A stretch of DNA of 64,000 nucleotides from Stenotrophomonas sp. MYb238 (lineage in GTDB: Bacteria > Pseudomonadota > Gammaproteobacteria > Xanthomonadales > Xanthomonadaceae): contig NZ_WIDL01000006.1 of the NCBI RefSeq assembly GCF_009496535.1, forward strand, positions 62,001 to 126,000. The letters are read 5' to 3'. Made by a program: the position numbers and the translations under genes. The notes under the pieces were generated by a model, which searched no databases, was not told where the DNA came from, and saw nothing but the letters and a program-made list of their open reading frames with translations. Within the stretch, counting starts at the first letter, position 1. Every line of letters begins with the position of its first letter. This document shows, piece after piece, positions 17,335 to 25,797 of the stretch.

Positions 17335-18264
17335 ATGGAGCCACGTGCCCATCATGTATTCATTGGTCTGTTCGTCGTGCTGCTCGGTGCGATTGGTATC
17401 GGCTTCGCGCTCTGGCTCAGCGACACACGTTCCGACCACGATTACCAGTATTACCGGATCATGTTCGATGAGCCAGTGACCGGGCTTACGCCCGGCAGCC
17501 AGGTTCAGTACAGCGGAATCACGATTGGCGAAGTCGTTGCACTTTCTCTTTCGCCGCCTGACCCAAGGCGGGCGATAGCGCGCGTGCGTATCAATGCCAC
17601 CATCCCGGTCCGGCAGGATACCCGCGCTGAATTGGTCATCACGGGAATTACCGGCAACGCGGTGATCGAGTTGAGCGACGGTGGGCCAAACGTGCCATTG
17701 CTGGATCGGAAAGAGGACGAGGAACCGTTGATCCTCGCGCCACGTTCGGCGATGGCATCCCTGGTCTCCGGCGAGGGTAACAGCATGACGACACTCAACG
17801 GCATCTTGCTGCGCACGCAGGAGTTACTGTCGAAGGAGAATTTGGCTCTTGTGCACCGCAGTCTAGTGAATCTCGAACAGACTACGGGCGCGGTCGCTGA
17901 CCAGAGGGCCGAGATCGCGACGTTAATCAGCAATCTGACCGAAGCAAGCAGAGAATCGACAGCTGCCGTGCGCCAAGCAAATAGCACTCTTCGCGATGCC
18001 AACCTGCTACTAAATAACGATGGTAAGCAAATCATGGTGAACACGCGTGATGCAACGGCATCCCTCGAACGCGCCGCTTTCAGGGTTGAGACGCTACTGC
18101 AAAACAATCAGGAATCGCTGAACCAAGGCATGGCCGCCACAGGCCCTGCCATGCACGAACTCCAGCAGGCGCTGGCCAATCTAAACACCGTGCTGCGCCG
18201 ACTGGATCGCAATCCGGCGCAATACCTGCTCGGTGGAGAGAACATTGAGGAAACCAAGCCGTGA
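17335..18264 (+). CDS. MCE/MlaD-family periplasmic protein
   Basis: The 309-residue protein has one N-terminal membrane anchor (FIGLFVVLLGAIGIGFALWL, 9-28) and one MCE domain (about 40-130; GLTPGSQVQYSGITIGEVV). A long helical, coiled-coil-like C-terminal region runs from about 150 to 290. Such proteins form hexameric rings or tunnels that guide lipids between permease and outer membrane; the long helices could extend the channel. GAGGTGG stands upstream of the ATG. It belongs with the MlaE/F-like pair. Confidence 0.92.
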   Translation: MEPRAHHVFIGLFVVLLGAIGIGFALWLSDTRSDHDYQYYRIMFDEPVTGLTPGSQVQYSGITIGEVVALSLSPPDPRRAIARVRINATIPVRQDTRAELVITGITGNAVIELSDGGPNVPLLDRKEDEEPLILAPRSAMASLVSGEGNSMTTLNGILLRTQELLSKENLALVHRSLVNLEQTTGAVADQRAEIATLISNLTEASRESTAAVRQANSTLRDANLLLNNDGKQIMVNTRDATASLERAAFRVETLLQNNQESLNQGMAATGPAMHELQQALANLNTVLRRLDRNPAQYLLGGENIEETKP

Positions 18265-18962
18265 ACACTTCCGCCAGGATGATTCCCGTCGCTGCCGCGA
18301 CTATGACGCTAGTACTCGGCTTGTCCGCGTGCAGTGTGCTTCCCAAAACAGCTCCAATGGTCACCTACAAACTGCCCGACTATCACATCGCCCAGGCGGA
18401 GAGTACGCCACGCGCCGTTCCTGGACCTGGGGCGCTGCGCGTCTACGCCCCTGAGAGTAGTCGCGTCCTGGATTCGGAGCGGCTTTTCATTGCGCAGCCC
18501 GATGGTCGCTTGTCGGCTTGGCAAGGAGTGCGTTGGGCCGACCCCGCACCGGTGCTGCTACGCGACCGAATCGTCGAAGCCTTCATGCGCGATGGGCGGT
18601 CGACTTCGGTGATTACCGATAGCACGCCAATGAGCGCCGATATGGAGTTGCGCAGTACGCTACGGGCGTTCCAGCTCGAATACCGCGGCACTGAAGCGAT
18701 CGCCGCGGTTCGGGTTCGGCTCGATGTGCAACTGGTCGATCCGGCCAAACGGACTGCTATTGCCAGTAGACGCTTCGAAGCAATCCAAGCTACAGGCAGC
18801 AAGCGAGAGGCAGATGTGGTGAGCGCGTTCGGTGTCGCGACGGACGTGTTGGCCGGGCAGATCGTTGAATGGGCAGTTCAGGTCGGGGCAGCGCGTTTGC
18901 GAGTTGCACCGGAATCGGCAAGCAACCATGCACCCACAGCGTCGGCGATAAGCACAGACTAG
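18261..18962 (+). CDS. PqiC/YmbA-like ABC-transport auxiliary lipoprotein
   Basis: A GTG start at 18261 overlaps the MCE stop. The 233-residue product has a lipoprotein signal ending LSAC (about Cys24) and the ABC-type transport auxiliary lipoprotein pattern: YKLPDYHIAQ, then ALRVYAPESSRVLDSERLF and LRDRIVEAF. It is probably the outer-membrane-side partner of the MCE ring, as PqiC is for PqiB. It ends the operon that began with tetR at 9274; 75 bases separate it from the convergent relaxase gene and no clear terminator is visible there. Confidence 0.88.
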   Translation: MNTSARMIPVAAATMTLVLGLSACSVLPKTAPMVTYKLPDYHIAQAESTPRAVPGPGALRVYAPESSRVLDSERLFIAQPDGRLSAWQGVRWADPAPVLLRDRIVEAFMRDGRSTSVITDSTPMSADMELRSTLRAFQLEYRGTEAIAAVRVRLDVQLVDPAKRTAIASRRFEAIQATGSKREADVVSAFGVATDVLAGQIVEWAVQVGAARLRVAPESASNHAPTASAISTD

Positions 18963-19037
18963 TCGCCTTAACGGAGCACAGAAGCTAGGGCCAGAACGCT
19001 GCTCGACACCTTAACTCGGTACGACAGCCTACGGCCC

Positions 19038-21032
19038 CTATCCAATCCCAGGACCTCGTTGCCGTCCAACCTCCCATGACACACCGCCGCCGCGTACAGT
19101 CGCGGCGATCTGCTGCCCCAGTCGTGGCTCGATTATCGGCCGCCAAGGCACCAGACTGAACCCCATGCCGTCATCGAGCAGCGCATAGCGACCGCTGGCG
19201 AGAATGACCGAGCGCCGGTAGATGCCGGCTACGCGCTGCCCGTCTGTGACGTGCCGATGCTCCAACCCACTATCGGCGGCAATGTGCTGGGCGGCCTGCG
19301 CCAGCTCCCGATTGCGCAGCGTTTCCAGCAGATTCCGGGAGAGAATCACCCGCTGCCCACGCCGCTGGGCCAGCCCCTGTTCTTCGAGGAAGTCGGCGCG
19401 CTGCTGCAAGGCTTGCTTGGCATCGCCACCAAAGCCCAGGTCGCCCAATCCCCGGCCGCCGCCGATCAGTTGCTGGTCGAGCCAGGTGGCGCCGATCACG
19501 CGGGCCTGCCGCTCGATCGGCAGGTGAGATTTCAGGTCCACGGCCACGCCGCCCAGTCGCTGCGCATCGTACTGGCGCCCACGCTCGGATAGGTCGTCCG
19601 GCACTTTCCATAGCCCTTCCGCCACGCGCTCCACGATGCCGGCCCGGCGCAGGGCTTCCAGCCGTCGGACGTGGGCCGCGACGACTTCCTGCGGGTCGCG
19701 GCCGGGCTTGGCTCGGCCTTGCTCGATCGCCAGGTGATGATCGGTACGGTACAGGCCATCGCTCGCCAGTGCGGCGATGTTCTTGTCCGCCGCCCGTACC
19801 TCGGCGGAACCACGCACCTCCACCACCGCGCCGGTGGGGTAGCTCGCCAGTTCGTCGCGGGCGTTCAAAGCGACGTAGTGGGCCTTGCCGTCCACGCCGT
19901 CGATGACCAGATAGCCGCGGTCGTGCAGCTCGTCGGCCAGCCCCTTGGCGGCCACGCGGCCGACGAGGGTACGGCCGTCGTCGGCCGGCTCGAATACCGC
20001 CAGCTCGCGCGGCTGGCCGCTCATGGCGCGCTGCATGGTGCGGATGATGTCGCCACGCTCGCCCAGGGCACGCAGGGTCTTCTCAGCGTCGGCATGGATG
20101 GCCCAGGTGCTGGGCTGCACCTCGTCGGCCAGGCCGAGCCGCTGCAAGCGTTGCAGCCGGCCGATCAGTAGCAGGCGCTGGCGTTGCAACGTCGGTTCGT
20201 TGAAGCGTTCGATCCGCACCCGGTCATCCTCGCCGACCTCGCGCTGCAACGTGCGGTCGAGGCTCGTCCACCGCTCTTGCTTCACCTCGCGCTGCCAGGT
20301 CTGCTGGATCTCCAGTTCGGTGCGCGGCCCCAGCCATTCCGTCGCCAGCTCGGCGGCGCGATGGCGGAAGCCGTGGGCGATGTAGTCGCCCGCGATGACG
20401 AGGTCTCTGCCGGTATCGTCGCGTCCGCGCACGATCAGGTGCGTGTGCGGGTTGTCGGTGTTCCAGTGATCGACCGCCACCCAATCCAGCCGCGTTCCCA
20501 GGTCGGCCTCCATGCGGTTCATCAGGTGCCGGGTGTAGGTGCGCAGGTCGTCCAGCTCGGCTCCGTCTTCCGGGGAAACAATGAAACGGAAATGGTGTCG
20601 GTCGTCCTGGCAGCGTTCCTTGAAGGCATCGAGGTCGGCATGGTCGGTCTGCGGCCCGTAGGCACGGCCCGGCTCGCCGTCCCGGCCGGCACCGTCGCGC
20701 TCGATGTAGCGCAGGTGCTTGGCGAGCGACTGCGGGCTGGCGTTGCGCTGGTTGACCAGCAGCGTCTTGACGGTCACGCGCCGTGACATGGGTGTCAGCT
20801 TTGCACCTGCGAAGCGCGCTGCCGTATGGCCGCGCCCAAGCCGTGAGCCGGGCCGCTGGCCCGCGTGCTGGCCGCTCCCGCCAGCGACAGGACGGCGCAC
20901 CGCCGACTTGCCGCCGCTGGCTTTGCCAGCCCGCTTGAGCACCTTGGAAACGAAGCTCTGGCCCTGGCCTTTGCCTCGGTTCTTCGGCGCGCCAGGGCGC
21001 ACCCGGAAATCGTCGTCGCGGCGGTCGGTCAT
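19038..21032 (-). CDS. rlxS: Relaxase (TraI/VirD2-like with DUF3363) of the ICE
   Basis: I place the start at 21032 (MTDRRDDDF), giving 664 residues; the frame stays open to 21536 but that stretch looks like non-coding oriT DNA. A basic N-terminal tail precedes the relaxase domain (about 75-260): RVTVKTLLVNQRNASPQSLAKHLRYIER, then the metal-binding histidine motif DNPHTHLIVRG. The DUF3363 region fills the rest. The protein nicks oriT and leads the single strand into the recipient. The symbol follows the Tn4371-family name. Motifs needed for activity are present. Confidence 0.92.
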   Translation of the reverse strand: MTDRRDDDFRVRPGAPKNRGKGQGQSFVSKVLKRAGKASGGKSAVRRPVAGGSGQHAGQRPGSRLGRGHTAARFAGAKLTPMSRRVTVKTLLVNQRNASPQSLAKHLRYIERDGAGRDGEPGRAYGPQTDHADLDAFKERCQDDRHHFRFIVSPEDGAELDDLRTYTRHLMNRMEADLGTRLDWVAVDHWNTDNPHTHLIVRGRDDTGRDLVIAGDYIAHGFRHRAAELATEWLGPRTELEIQQTWQREVKQERWTSLDRTLQREVGEDDRVRIERFNEPTLQRQRLLLIGRLQRLQRLGLADEVQPSTWAIHADAEKTLRALGERGDIIRTMQRAMSGQPRELAVFEPADDGRTLVGRVAAKGLADELHDRGYLVIDGVDGKAHYVALNARDELASYPTGAVVEVRGSAEVRAADKNIAALASDGLYRTDHHLAIEQGRAKPGRDPQEVVAAHVRRLEALRRAGIVERVAEGLWKVPDDLSERGRQYDAQRLGGVAVDLKSHLPIERQARVIGATWLDQQLIGGGRGLGDLGFGGDAKQALQQRADFLEEQGLAQRRGQRVILSRNLLETLRNRELAQAAQHIAADSGLEHRHVTDGQRVAGIYRRSVILASGRYALLDDGMGFSLVPWRPIIEPRLGQQIAATVRGGGVSWEVGRQRGPGIG

Positions 21033-21480
21033 GGCAGCGCCCCTGGCAAGCTCCGGCGTCTCCGGGCGTGCGAAGCACGCGGACATGCCTGCATTGGCGC
21101 GGGCCTCGCGCCCCACGCGGCACGGCGGCAAAGCCGCTCCGTGCCGCGCCACCCCCATGTGCAGACAGGCCTTCGACGCGGCCCGGTGCCGCGTCCTTTT
21201 GTCTTGCCTTCCGCCTTTGCCCCTCGCTCCCGCTCCGGGCATCGGCGGCCCCGCGGCGCTGCTGCACCAGCAGCCAGCCCGCCGGCGAACACGCCAATGG
21301 CCGCAGGCCAGGCGCGTTCGAGGCAAGACGCCTGCACGTTGGACGGCTGCGCCGAAGGCAGCGCGAAGTGCGGTGCGAATGCACCCGCACTGCACGTGCG
21401 ATGACAAGGCGACGAACAGTAGAACGACATGCCCGATGGCACGATGAGAGGCGCGGCAAAGTGCAGCGAATCGGCGGCCA
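21033..21480. other. Non-coding gap 5' of the relaxase gene: candidate oriT
   Basis: The 448 bases between traF and the relaxase contain three clear hairpins: GCGTGC-GAA-GCACGC (21066-21080), a 13/15-base arm pair around AAA (21117-21129 and 21133-21147), and an imperfect repeat at 21367-21391. Hairpin-rich DNA directly upstream of a relaxase gene is the usual site of oriT. A nick site could not be recognised. The relaxase promoter must also lie here. Confidence 0.5.
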
Positions 21481-22068
21481 TCATGGACGTGTCTCCAGCC
21501 AGATCGGATGCGCAACGCCGATCGCGGTGGATGCACTGACCGGCCCGAAATAGCGGCTGTCGAACGACGCTGGGTTGGTCACGCTCAAGAGGAACAGTTC
21601 GCCCGGTTCGAGACGGCGGCAAAGCTGCAAGGATGGCAGCGGTCGGCCCTGCCGGTCGGCAGGCAGGGCGGCGGCCACCGGCACGCCGTCGATGCGAACC
21701 TGGCCGGCGACGATGCAGACGTGTTGTGGCGCGACTGCGCCCACACGTTTGAGCAGCGGAACGCGGGTCGGTAGGTAACTGCGCTGCGCAGCCAGCATGG
21801 CGGCCCTGTCGGGCAGCGGCACCAGCACGATGCTGTCCACGGACAGCGGACGTGGCCGCGAGGCGGTGCGCGGGTCGAACGGTTCGATGCGATACCAACC
21901 GACCGCCACGCTGTCGGACGGGTTGTAGGCCATTCGCGGCAGGGGCTGCACGAACGCAGCCCAGGCCAGCGCAGCGAGGCCGACGGTGGCGAAGCCTGCC
22001 AGCACGAGGCGAGTGCGCAGGCGCGAGCGAGGATGCGGCACGGGGCCGGTCGTGGAAATCGTGGTCAT
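21481..22068 (-). CDS. traF: TraF-type S26 signal peptidase for the conjugative pilin
   Basis: The start ATG at 22068 overlaps the DUF2840 stop; a longer frame to 22389 is rejected. The 195-residue protein has one N-terminal membrane segment (LVLAGFATVGLAALAWAAF) and the S26 peptidase motifs: catalytic Ser region MAYNPSDSVAVGWYRI and the Lys region LLKRVGAVAPQHVC. TraF processes and cyclises the TrbC pilin in IncP/Tn4371-type systems. It is part of the leftward parA-RHH-DUF2840-traF operon. Confidence 0.9.
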   Translation of the reverse strand: MTTISTTGPVPHPRSRLRTRLVLAGFATVGLAALAWAAFVQPLPRMAYNPSDSVAVGWYRIEPFDPRTASRPRPLSVDSIVLVPLPDRAAMLAAQRSYLPTRVPLLKRVGAVAPQHVCIVAGQVRIDGVPVAAALPADRQGRPLPSLQLCRRLEPGELFLLSVTNPASFDSRYFGPVSASTAIGVAHPIWLETRP

Positions 22069-22622
22069 GGCAATGCCCTCCCTGCCAGCCAGGCGGCGTG
22101 CCGTTCTGTGGTGTATGTGGGTAACGCCGAGCGCGCTGCGAGCCGGTTCGCGAGCGTGCGCCAGTACGCGGGCGATGTGTCTGCGGCTGCGATGCCCAGC
22201 GCCTCGATGTCGTCGATGCGTTCCAGCACGGCGCGAACGTTGGCATCGCCTTCGGCGTGCAACAGCAGACGCGCGCCCGGCTGCACGCCGGGGATGCGTT
22301 GCACGGCGTCCAGCGGCGTGGCGGTCTGCATCACCATGAGCTGCCAGCGGATCGTGCCGTAGTCGTTGGCCTGCCAACGGATGCGGCACAGAACCGCGTT
22401 CGGCAGGAACACGGCGCAGCGCCGCCAGCGGTCGAGCTGGAGCGTGCGCGCCGGTTCGCCGAAGCGCAGGTAGAGCTTGAAGCGGGGTTCGATGTAGGTC
22501 AGCGCCACGCGCGTCAGCGGCACGTTGCCGGCCTGGCCGGCGAGTGTCGAAGGCGCCGGCGGCGGTGCAGCCGTGGGCGCACTTGCTTTGGGGGTGTGGG
22601 CGGTCGAAGCGGATGCGTTCAC
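22065..22622 (-). CDS. DUF2840 family protein of Tn4371-type ICEs
   Basis: A GTG start at 22622 overlaps the upstream stop (GTGA), giving 185 residues. After an Ala/Pro/Thr-rich N-terminus, the conserved part starts at LTRVALTYIEPRFKLYLRFG and ends with YWRTLANRLAARSALP. No catalytic motif is recognisable. The family is confined, as far as I know, to conjugative elements and lies with traF; its function is not known. Confidence 0.8.
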   Translation of the reverse strand: MNASASTAHTPKASAPTAAPPPAPSTLAGQAGNVPLTRVALTYIEPRFKLYLRFGEPARTLQLDRWRRCAVFLPNAVLCRIRWQANDYGTIRWQLMVMQTATPLDAVQRIPGVQPGARLLLHAEGDANVRAVLERIDDIEALGIAAADTSPAYWRTLANRLAARSALPTYTTERHAAWLAGRALP

Positions 22623-22882
22623 GGCGTGCCCTCCGGGGGAAACTCCCGCTCCAGCAGGCTGCGCAGCAGTTCGGCTACGGTCACGCCTCGCGTGAAGGCC
22701 GACACCTTGATGCGCGCCCGCATGGCGGGCGTGATGTCAAGCGTCAGTCGAGCGGTGTAGAGGTCGCCTTTCTGCAAGGCATCTGCGTCGCCCTGGCGAA
22801 TCCACGCTTCGGCGTGCGGATTCGCTGGGGGACGTACACCGATGCCGACGCGCTTGCTGCGTGGTGATGGCTTTCCAGTCAT
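22619..22882 (-). CDS. Ribbon-helix-helix partition partner (ParB-like position)
   Basis: The 87-residue protein has a basic N-terminus and a C-terminal ribbon-helix-helix: YTARLTLDITPAMRARIKVSAF, then GVTVAELLRSLLEREF. The ATG at 22882 overlaps the parA stop. In this type of operon the RHH protein following parA probably serves as its DNA-binding partner and autorepressor, as with ParG or Omega. This is inferred from order and fold. Confidence 0.78.
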   Translation of the reverse strand: MTGKPSPRSKRVGIGVRPPANPHAEAWIRQGDADALQKGDLYTARLTLDITPAMRARIKVSAFTRGVTVAELLRSLLEREFPPEGTP

Positions 22883-23517
22883 GTCGGCCACCGCAGCAGT
22901 TCGTCGGTGAGCGCGGCGATCTCGCGGGCAGCGGCGCTGTCGGGCGCGGTTTCGCGGGCGAGCCGGCCAGCGGCTACGCTGTCGGCAAAGACGATGCGCT
23001 GGTGGATCTCCGAGCGCAGCGCGGGCAGCGGCTGTTCGGCCAGCGATTGCCGTGCCTCCCTGCCGATGATGGTGGTGCTGACGCGCCGGTTGATGACGAA
23101 GGCCGCGCGTAGCGCTGGCCGGAACACCTGTGCTTCGCGGATCAGTGCGACCATCTCGGCAGAAGCCCATACGTCGTAGGGGCTGGGCTGCACGGGGATC
23201 AGCACGCGCTCGGCCGCCAGCAGCGCGGAGCGCGCGAGGGCGGCGATGCGCGGCGGGCCGTCGATGATGATGTGATCGGCCCGCCTGGCGAGTTCTGGCG
23301 CTTCCTGATGCAGCGTTTCGCGGGCAAGGCCCACGGCGCTGAACAGACGGGGCAGGCCCTGCTGGCTACGCCGCTGCGTCCAGTCGAGCGATGACCCCTG
23401 CGGGTCGGCATCCAGCAGGATGACATGCAGGCCGCGCATCGCCAGTTCGCCGGCGATGTGCGTGGCGAGCGTGGTCTTGCCGACGCCGCCTTTCTGGTTG
23501 AGAAACGCGAAGATCAT
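22879..23517 (-). CDS. parA: ParA-family partition ATPase
   Basis: The start at 23517 (MIFAFLNQKGGVGKTT) has GGAGGG upstream; a longer frame to 23574 lacks support. The 212-residue protein has the deviant Walker A KGGVGKTT (9-16), the A' motif LLDADPQGSSLDW and Walker B HIIIDGPP. It lacks an N-terminal DNA-binding domain, so it is the small type Ib ParA. It should stabilise an extrachromosomal form of the ICE together with the RHH protein. The iterons lie 150-220 bases upstream. Confidence 0.93.
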   Translation of the reverse strand: MIFAFLNQKGGVGKTTLATHIAGELAMRGLHVILLDADPQGSSLDWTQRRSQQGLPRLFSAVGLARETLHQEAPELARRADHIIIDGPPRIAALARSALLAAERVLIPVQPSPYDVWASAEMVALIREAQVFRPALRAAFVINRRVSTTIIGREARQSLAEQPLPALRSEIHQRIVFADSVAAGRLARETAPDSAAAREIAALTDELLRWPT

Positions 23518-23669
23518 GGCGCGGCCCTCCGAGCTGGAAAGCCGGCCTGGGCGTGCCATTTCGTGGTTGTCCACCGAAACGGCGCGCTTCTACTAAAAGT
23601 TATGTATTTCTTGTTAGGTAAGTTAGAGGGAACGCAAACCCGCGCCGTTGTTGGCTTTCCGGCGTTTTC
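23518..23669. promoter_or_regulatory. A/T-rich parA leader between iterons and parA
   Basis: The stretch at 23590-23635 is clearly A/T-rich compared with both sides and sits where the leftward parA promoter and the origin melting region would be expected. No ORF is convincing here. Confidence 0.35.
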
Positions 23670-23734
23670 GTACTCCTGATAGCACGAGGGTCGTACTCCT
23701 GATAGCACGATACCCGGTACTCCTGATAGCACGA
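23670..23734. repeat. Three 18-base iterons (candidate replication origin)
   Basis: Three exact copies of GTACTCCTGATAGCACGA lie at 23670-23687, 23693-23710 and 23717-23734. Start-to-start distances are 23 and 24 bases, about two helical turns, so the sites face the same side of the helix. They lie directly downstream of repA and upstream of parA, next to an A/T-rich block. This is the organisation of an iteron-controlled plasmid origin. Binding by RepA is an inference. Confidence 0.75.
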
Positions 23735-23758
23735 GGCCGTCCACAGGTTCTCCCGCAG

Positions 23759-24604
23759 TTATCCCCGTGCCGCGTGCGGCACGGGCCGGAAGGTCAGCAG
23801 CTCGGTGTTGTCGTCCGGCATCCGCTCGATGCCGAGGACGTAGCCGGGCAACGACTGCCGCGCCACCAGGGCGCGCACGTCGTAGGCGAAGTCCGAGAAG
23901 CGGGCCGCGCTGCCGGATTTGCGGTACAGGTGTCGGAAGTCGAATTGCCAGCCGTGCTCCTGCCGCCCGCCATGCTTGCGCACCAGGCGGTACAGCCAGC
24001 GTTCGATACCGCCTTTCAAGCGGAAATAGGCCGGGTCGATGGTCAGCACCAGGGCGGCGTCGAGCACGCCGGCATAGAACCAGTCCGGCAAGATCAGCTC
24101 GATGCCCAGCGGGGTGCCGCTGGCGTCGGCGAGTTCCTTCCACTCGTTGATCCACGAGAAGCGATGCAAGCGCCTTCCCGTGGTTTCGCGGATGGACGTG
24201 GCCACCGTGGTCGATTGCAGCCGGTCGAGGGCGGCCTTCAGGCGCTGGTAGTCGTTGAGGGACGTGCCGCGCCCGATGAAGCGCAAAATCTCGTAAGGCG
24301 TGGCGCGTATCCAGCGCGACGGGCGCAGGCCCGCGTCGCGCGCCTCCACGATCTGCGAGGCGGCCCATATCAGCACGTCGGCATCCCATATCGTTGCGAT
24401 GCCGTGCTCCTGCGTGCCTTCCACGCGAATGGTGACGTTCCCGCTGCGGAAGTCGATCGGCGCCGTGCGCCGCGACTTGGCAAGCGAGAAGAACGGAAAG
24501 GCCATCAAGTCCTGGGAATCGCGTGGCGCCATGTCGCCCGGCAGCGCTCGGAACAGATCGAGCTGTTCGCGCTGCGGCAAGGCTTGCCCTGGCGGGCTGG
24601 ACAT
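23759..24604 (-). CDS. repA: Replication initiator protein A (RPA family)
   Basis: The 281-residue protein (ATG at 24604; a GTG at 24616 is an alternative) matches the replication-initiator A family: DLMAFPFFSLAKSRRT, then GTQEHGIATIWDADVLIWAA, SLNDYQRLKAALDRLQ and a second winged-helix-like half with FRLKGGIERWLYRLVRKH. It is of normal length and intact. Together with the adjacent iterons and parA it suggests that the excised ICE can replicate. It follows the AlpA-like gene by 26 bases in the leftward operon. Confidence 0.88.
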   Translation of the reverse strand: MSSPPGQALPQREQLDLFRALPGDMAPRDSQDLMAFPFFSLAKSRRTAPIDFRSGNVTIRVEGTQEHGIATIWDADVLIWAASQIVEARDAGLRPSRWIRATPYEILRFIGRGTSLNDYQRLKAALDRLQSTTVATSIRETTGRRLHRFSWINEWKELADASGTPLGIELILPDWFYAGVLDAALVLTIDPAYFRLKGGIERWLYRLVRKHGGRQEHGWQFDFRHLYRKSGSAARFSDFAYDVRALVARQSLPGYVLGIERMPDDNTELLTFRPVPHAARG

Positions 24605-24630
24605 GGCGAAGGCCACCCACGCGCCGACGA

Positions 24631-24915
24631 TCAGCGGCCATCACGGTAGTCGCCCGCGTGGCGCTCGGCGTATTCGGGATCGGACGTGGCCTCGTAGCTG
24701 CGCTGGTCGGCCCAGGCATCGAGGTCGGACACCGCGTACATGACGCGGCGGCCGAACTTGCGGAACTTGGGGCCGCCGCCGATCACCCGCTGCTTCTCCA
24801 GCGTGCGCGGCGACAGCCGCAGGTAGTCGGCGGCTTCGTCGTTTGTCAGGTAGCGTTGAGGCTGCGAGGTCGCAGTGACGGCAGCGGCGGCAGGCCGCGA
24901 GGGAGCAGGTCGCAT
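24631..24915 (-). CDS. AlpA/excisionase-like helix-turn-helix protein
   Basis: The ATG at 24915 is preferred because GGAGG lies 9 bases upstream. The 94-residue protein has a MerR-type winged helix (YLTNDEAADYLRLSPRTLEK, then GPKFRKFGRRVMYAVSDLDAW). Proteins of this type are excisionases or transcription activators of mobile elements. Position in front of repA suggests control of replication or excision; direct evidence is lacking. Confidence 0.82.
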   Translation of the reverse strand: MRPAPSRPAAAAVTATSQPQRYLTNDEAADYLRLSPRTLEKQRVIGGGPKFRKFGRRVMYAVSDLDAWADQRSYEATSDPEYAERHAGDYRDGR

Positions 24916-25026
24916 GGGATGTACCTCCATCAAGCCCGGCCACACCACGCGGCCGGATAGAGGCACTCTCAAGAAAGCAAGGCTTCTTGCTAAGGGACGA
25001 TTCGCACGGGTCGAGAAACGTCCCCC

Positions 25027-25797
25027 CTAATGCGACGGGAACATTGGAAGCTGCGCTAGTCGGCGGTAGCCGCCGTGCATCAGCTCATCGCCGCGGCGTA
25101 CCAGCCGCCGCACGCGGGCACGCAATGCACTGTCTTTGTGCCAGTCGGCCGCGACGGCATCCGCGCCGAACAGACCTTCGGCCACTTCGCGCAAAGAGGC
25201 TCCCGCGAGGGTCGCGTCGAGCGCTTGCAAGGTATGCAGTTCCAGCAGCGCGGCGGGCGTGGGGCGAGAGCGGGCTGTTGCCACAGGCGCGGCCACGGTT
25301 GCGGCAGATAGCGCATCCAGCTTCGCAGCGAGCGTGCGGTAGCGCGCACAGGGCGTGGCGCAGGCGCGTGTGGCGTAGAGATAGGCCGAGCCATCTTCTA
25401 GGTCGGGTGCGAGTGCGAGCCGAACGCAGCAGCCTGGCCAATGCGATACAAGCACCAGGCGCTTGCCGTCGTGGGTCAGTTGCTTGCGCCCAGGAATGCG
25501 CCAGAACTCGAAGGTATGCGCATCGGGTGGTGGGTCGGCGTCGGGGTATAGCTGCACCACGCCGTCGTGATCGGGGAACCAAGCAGGATGTGCATCGCGC
25601 GCATCCAGGCCGGGATCTTCCAGCAGGCGCAGGCCCCAGGCCTGCGCCGCATCTGGCTTGCGACGCCGGCGTAGCCAGTCGCGCCGGTAGCTTGCATTCC
25701 TGCGCAAATACTCCCAAGCCAGCGCTGGGCCATCGAGGTGCAGCGTGTAGAGATACGCGGCCGTGGGATACCAGTGTTGGCTGCTGCGGTCAGTCAT
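25027..25797 (-). CDS. DUF2285 protein with N-terminal DUF6499-like region
   Basis: The ATG at 25797 follows GGGAGG. The 256-residue product begins with the YPTAAYLYTLHLDGPALAWEY segment usual for the N-terminal domain of these proteins and ends with the DUF2285 domain (about 165-256; LHTLQALDATLAGASLREVA, then RARVRRLVRRGDELM), which is helix-turn-helix-like. It is a standard backbone gene of Tn4371-type ICEs; it may be a DNA-binding regulator. No experimental function is known to me. Confidence 0.82.
   Translation of the reverse strand: MTDRSSQHWYPTAAYLYTLHLDGPALAWEYLRRNASYRRDWLRRRRKPDAAQAWGLRLLEDPGLDARDAHPAWFPDHDGVVQLYPDADPPPDAHTFEFWRIPGRKQLTHDGKRLVLVSHWPGCCVRLALAPDLEDGSAYLYATRACATPCARYRTLAAKLDALSAATVAAPVATARSRPTPAALLELHTLQALDATLAGASLREVAEGLFGADAVAADWHKDSALRARVRRLVRRGDELMHGGYRRLAQLPMFPSH

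Noticed and set aside
21033-21536. N-terminal extension of the relaxase frame (168 residues)
   Set aside because: It overlaps the traF gene, has Arg/Ala/Cys-rich unstructured sequence and covers hairpin DNA; the ATG at 21032 gives the normal relaxase start.
23670-23734. CRISPR-like repeats
   Set aside because: Only three 18-base repeats with 5-6 base gaps; far too short for spacers. Iterons explain the pattern.
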